64,000 nt of DNA from Batillaria attramentaria (taxonomy: Eukaryota > Mollusca > Gastropoda > Batillariidae). The notes beneath the pieces are model-generated. The model saw only the letters and a list, made by a program, of their open reading frames with translations. It was not told the DNA's origin and did no database searches. The stretch is taken from positions 174,001 through 238,000 of the forward strand of contig JACVVK020000451.1 in assembly GCA_018292915.2 (NCBI GenBank), read 5' to 3'. Of the stretch, positions 61,894 through 64,000 are shown in pieces; position 1 is the first letter of the stretch; every line of letters starts with the position of its first letter. A program made the position numbers and the translations under genes.

Positions 61894-63204
61894 ATGCTAG
61901 GCTCACGATTCAGTTTTCACTGTTTTCACTATCACATGGCATGAAATTCAAAGTCATTAAAACACAGTGGCGATACTACGTCACAACAATCAGTGAGGTG
62001 GGAGCAAAAATACCGATAGTTGGTCCCAAAGTGGACAAATTACTCCACGAAAGGGACACGGTTGTGACTTTGAATGAATGAGCGTTCGTTTCGAAGAAAC
62101 TCATGAGTGCTATGAACCAAACGGCGTGTGCATATCGCCTACAGTCGCCACAAACTCGACCGGAAACGGCCGTTGCTCAGTGCAGAATTTGAAAATGGCG
62201 ACACACATCCATGCTAAACGCCTCAGCTAGCCAAAAGCGAACCTAAACTTCTGTTGCAGACGAGAACCTGTGTCCGTTACTTACTAATCAAGCCGCACTG
62301 GCATGCCTGTGAAGGCTTGTTTTGTCACTGGCTTTCTTCTTTCCCTGCCCTCGGCACACTATGAGGTGCTGACTGCTGTGTGGACAGTTAGTGTGGTGAG
62401 GTGGCGATTTTTGTGAGCACAGGTGTACACTGAACAATCCACAAAACAAGTCCATATCGAAGAAAGGACATTTTTACACATCAGTAAACTGTCCAAATTC
62501 GGTATTAAAGTTTTGAATTGGGTTATACAACTATTTGCTATATATTTCAAGTGAACACTTACCTACCACCCGAATTCTCAATCCTCACTAGACTGAGATT
62601 ATCTCTGCTTCCAGCATGACAAAATGACTGCATGTCCTGAAAACGCATGCACAGTTTAATTTGGGAGCAGATTATTTTTTATTTAGAACTAAATAAATTA
62701 CTCCCCTCCGCACACAAAACTTGCATTAGTATGACAAGTGCTCTAGGGAGTTAAACTTTTAGTCAGTTCTCTGTTTCTCATTGGAATGAAGTCTTTCTAA
62801 GACACTTTCTAAGACACGTGGGCGCCGAAATGTTCACAGAGTAGTGATGTAGACCCCCCCCCCCCCCAAAAAAAAAAAAAAAAAAAAAAAAAGCAAGCCA
62901 AACATCCGCAGTGACTGATGAAAATGTCACACATGATTTATGAACACATACTGAAAGTAACCAGCTTATGCCCTTTCTGAACACAAAACTTTATTTTTCA
63001 AAGCCTTCTGTTTTTGAAACTATGTGCAATGCAATCATAACAAACTTCATCATGATGAATTGAAAGTAACAACCACAAGCGTTTATCCTACCAAAAAGGG
63101 AACTAAATCTTTTTCTTTGGCTCACTTGTGTAACAAAATGAGTCTATGTAATAACCCTCCGTCATCTGTTTGTGTGGTGCGTGTCTGTCTGTGTGTGTAT
63201 GTCC

Positions 63205-64000
63205 ACAGTAAACCTTAACATTGGCCTTTTCTCTGAATCTACAAACAGCAGAGACACCAAAATTGGCATGCTGATAGAAAGCCATAAGACTTTTCAAAAT
63301 ATACCATAATGATTGACCTTGGCCCACGGAAAGCTATTTGGCAATTTTTCTGTGGCATTTTCTCATAATCTAGAAAAGCCAGAGACATCAAACTTTGCAT
63401 GATTATAGACATTGACAACACCTTTACTGACATACTTGTATTCAGTGACTTTGAGTCAAGGTCAAGGCCATGCAAGCTGTTTTGCGGAAAACCTTTCAAA
63501 ACCATAACATTGGCATTTTCTCAGTAACAATGAATAGCAGAGGCACCAGACTCGGCACTCTGATAGAGAACCATAAGACCTTTCAAAACATGCCATAATG
63601 ATTGACCTTGACCCAAGGTCAAGGTCACAAAAGCTGTCAATTTGGAAATTTTACATTGGCATTTTCTCAGAATCTAGAAAAGCCAGAGACATCAATCTGC
63701 ATGATGATAGACACCTTTACTGACATACCTGTATTCAGTGACTTTGAGTCAAGCTCAAGGCCATACAAGCAGTTTTGCGGAAAACCTTCCAAAACCTTAA
63801 CATTGGCATTCTCACAGAAACAATAAACAGCAGAAGCACCAAACCTGGCTTGCTGATAAACAGCAGTAAGACCTTTTTAAAAAATACCATTTTGAATGAC
63901 CTTGAGTGAAGGTCAAGGTCATCAAAGCTGTCTCACTGGAAATTTAAAATTGACATTTTCTCAGAATGTAGGGGTACCAGAGGCTTAATCTCGCCTGAAA
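63205..64000. repeat. Tandem repeat of about 294 bp, at least 2.5 copies, running off the window
   Basis: ACATTGGCATTTTCTCAG-type units recur at about 63213, 63507 and 63800; a related half-unit (TCTAGAAAAGCCAGAGACAT) recurs at about 63370 and 63673, so the unit itself looks duplicated internally. Contains TCAAGGTCA motifs. Confidence 0.85.

Larger units (their letters stand above)
61071..63204. other. Upstream flank of ANKZF1
   Basis: Includes a GC-rich stretch with CpGs and GCGGCCGC sites (61558-61790) and two hairpin insertions. ANKZF1's promoter should lie in the left part. A C-run/A-run junction lies at 62853-62892. No other gene is seen. Confidence 0.5.

Overview
This is eukaryotic, animal-type DNA. 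Every recognisable gene is split into short exons by GT-AG or GC-AG introns, and the rest is filled with microsatellites, minisatellites, tRNA-derived SINEs and LINE remnants. The gene set, the repeat load and the several SINE families suggest a marine invertebrate, most likely a gastropod mollusc. That assignment is inference; no marker gene proves it.

Five protein genes can be assembled exon by exon. (1) A small minus-strand gene at about 14.1-15.5 kb has a TATA box, a probable non-coding first exon, a signal-peptide exon and a basic six-cysteine exon with the C-C-C-C-CC order of beta-defensins. (2) Isopentenyl phosphate kinase (IPK, plus, 18127-22489, six exons) belongs to the alternative mevalonate pathway and carries a one-base frameshift in exon 2. 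(3) METTL18 (minus, 22597-27513, eight exons) is the protein-histidine methyltransferase of ribosomal protein L3. (4) GTF3C4, the TFIIIC 90-kDa subunit (plus, 27964-41054, 20 exons), serves RNA polymerase III. (5) ANKZF1/Vms1 (minus, 49030-61070, 16 exons) is the ribosome-quality-control peptidyl-tRNA endonuclease. In genes 3-5 the exon lengths sum to a multiple of three and every splice phase agrees. IPK is one base too long, which matches the frameshift.

Layout: 1-14 kb is repeat-rich intergenic DNA with a 623-bp foldback element and a 76-bp minisatellite. At 14-15.5 kb lies the defensin-like gene. From 16 to 18 kb there is a LINE remnant and composite GT repeats. From 18 to 41 kb lies a compact cluster in which IPK and METTL18 are tail-to-tail (stops 107 bp apart) and METTL18 and GTF3C4 are head-to-head (start codons about 450 bp apart, probably a shared promoter). 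From 41 to 49 kb is intergenic DNA with one possible orphan first exon. From 49 to 61 kb is ANKZF1. From 61 to 64 kb there are two miniature hairpin insertions and a tandem repeat carrying nuclear-receptor-like half sites. METTL18, GTF3C4 and ANKZF1 all serve ribosomes or tRNA, so the right half is a loose translation-related neighbourhood; this may be chance.

The most novel signals are the defensin-like gene and a family of hairpin elements with CATYCCTGTTYC-like ends and 9-bp target-site duplications, seen at 623, 54 and 41 bp in this one window.
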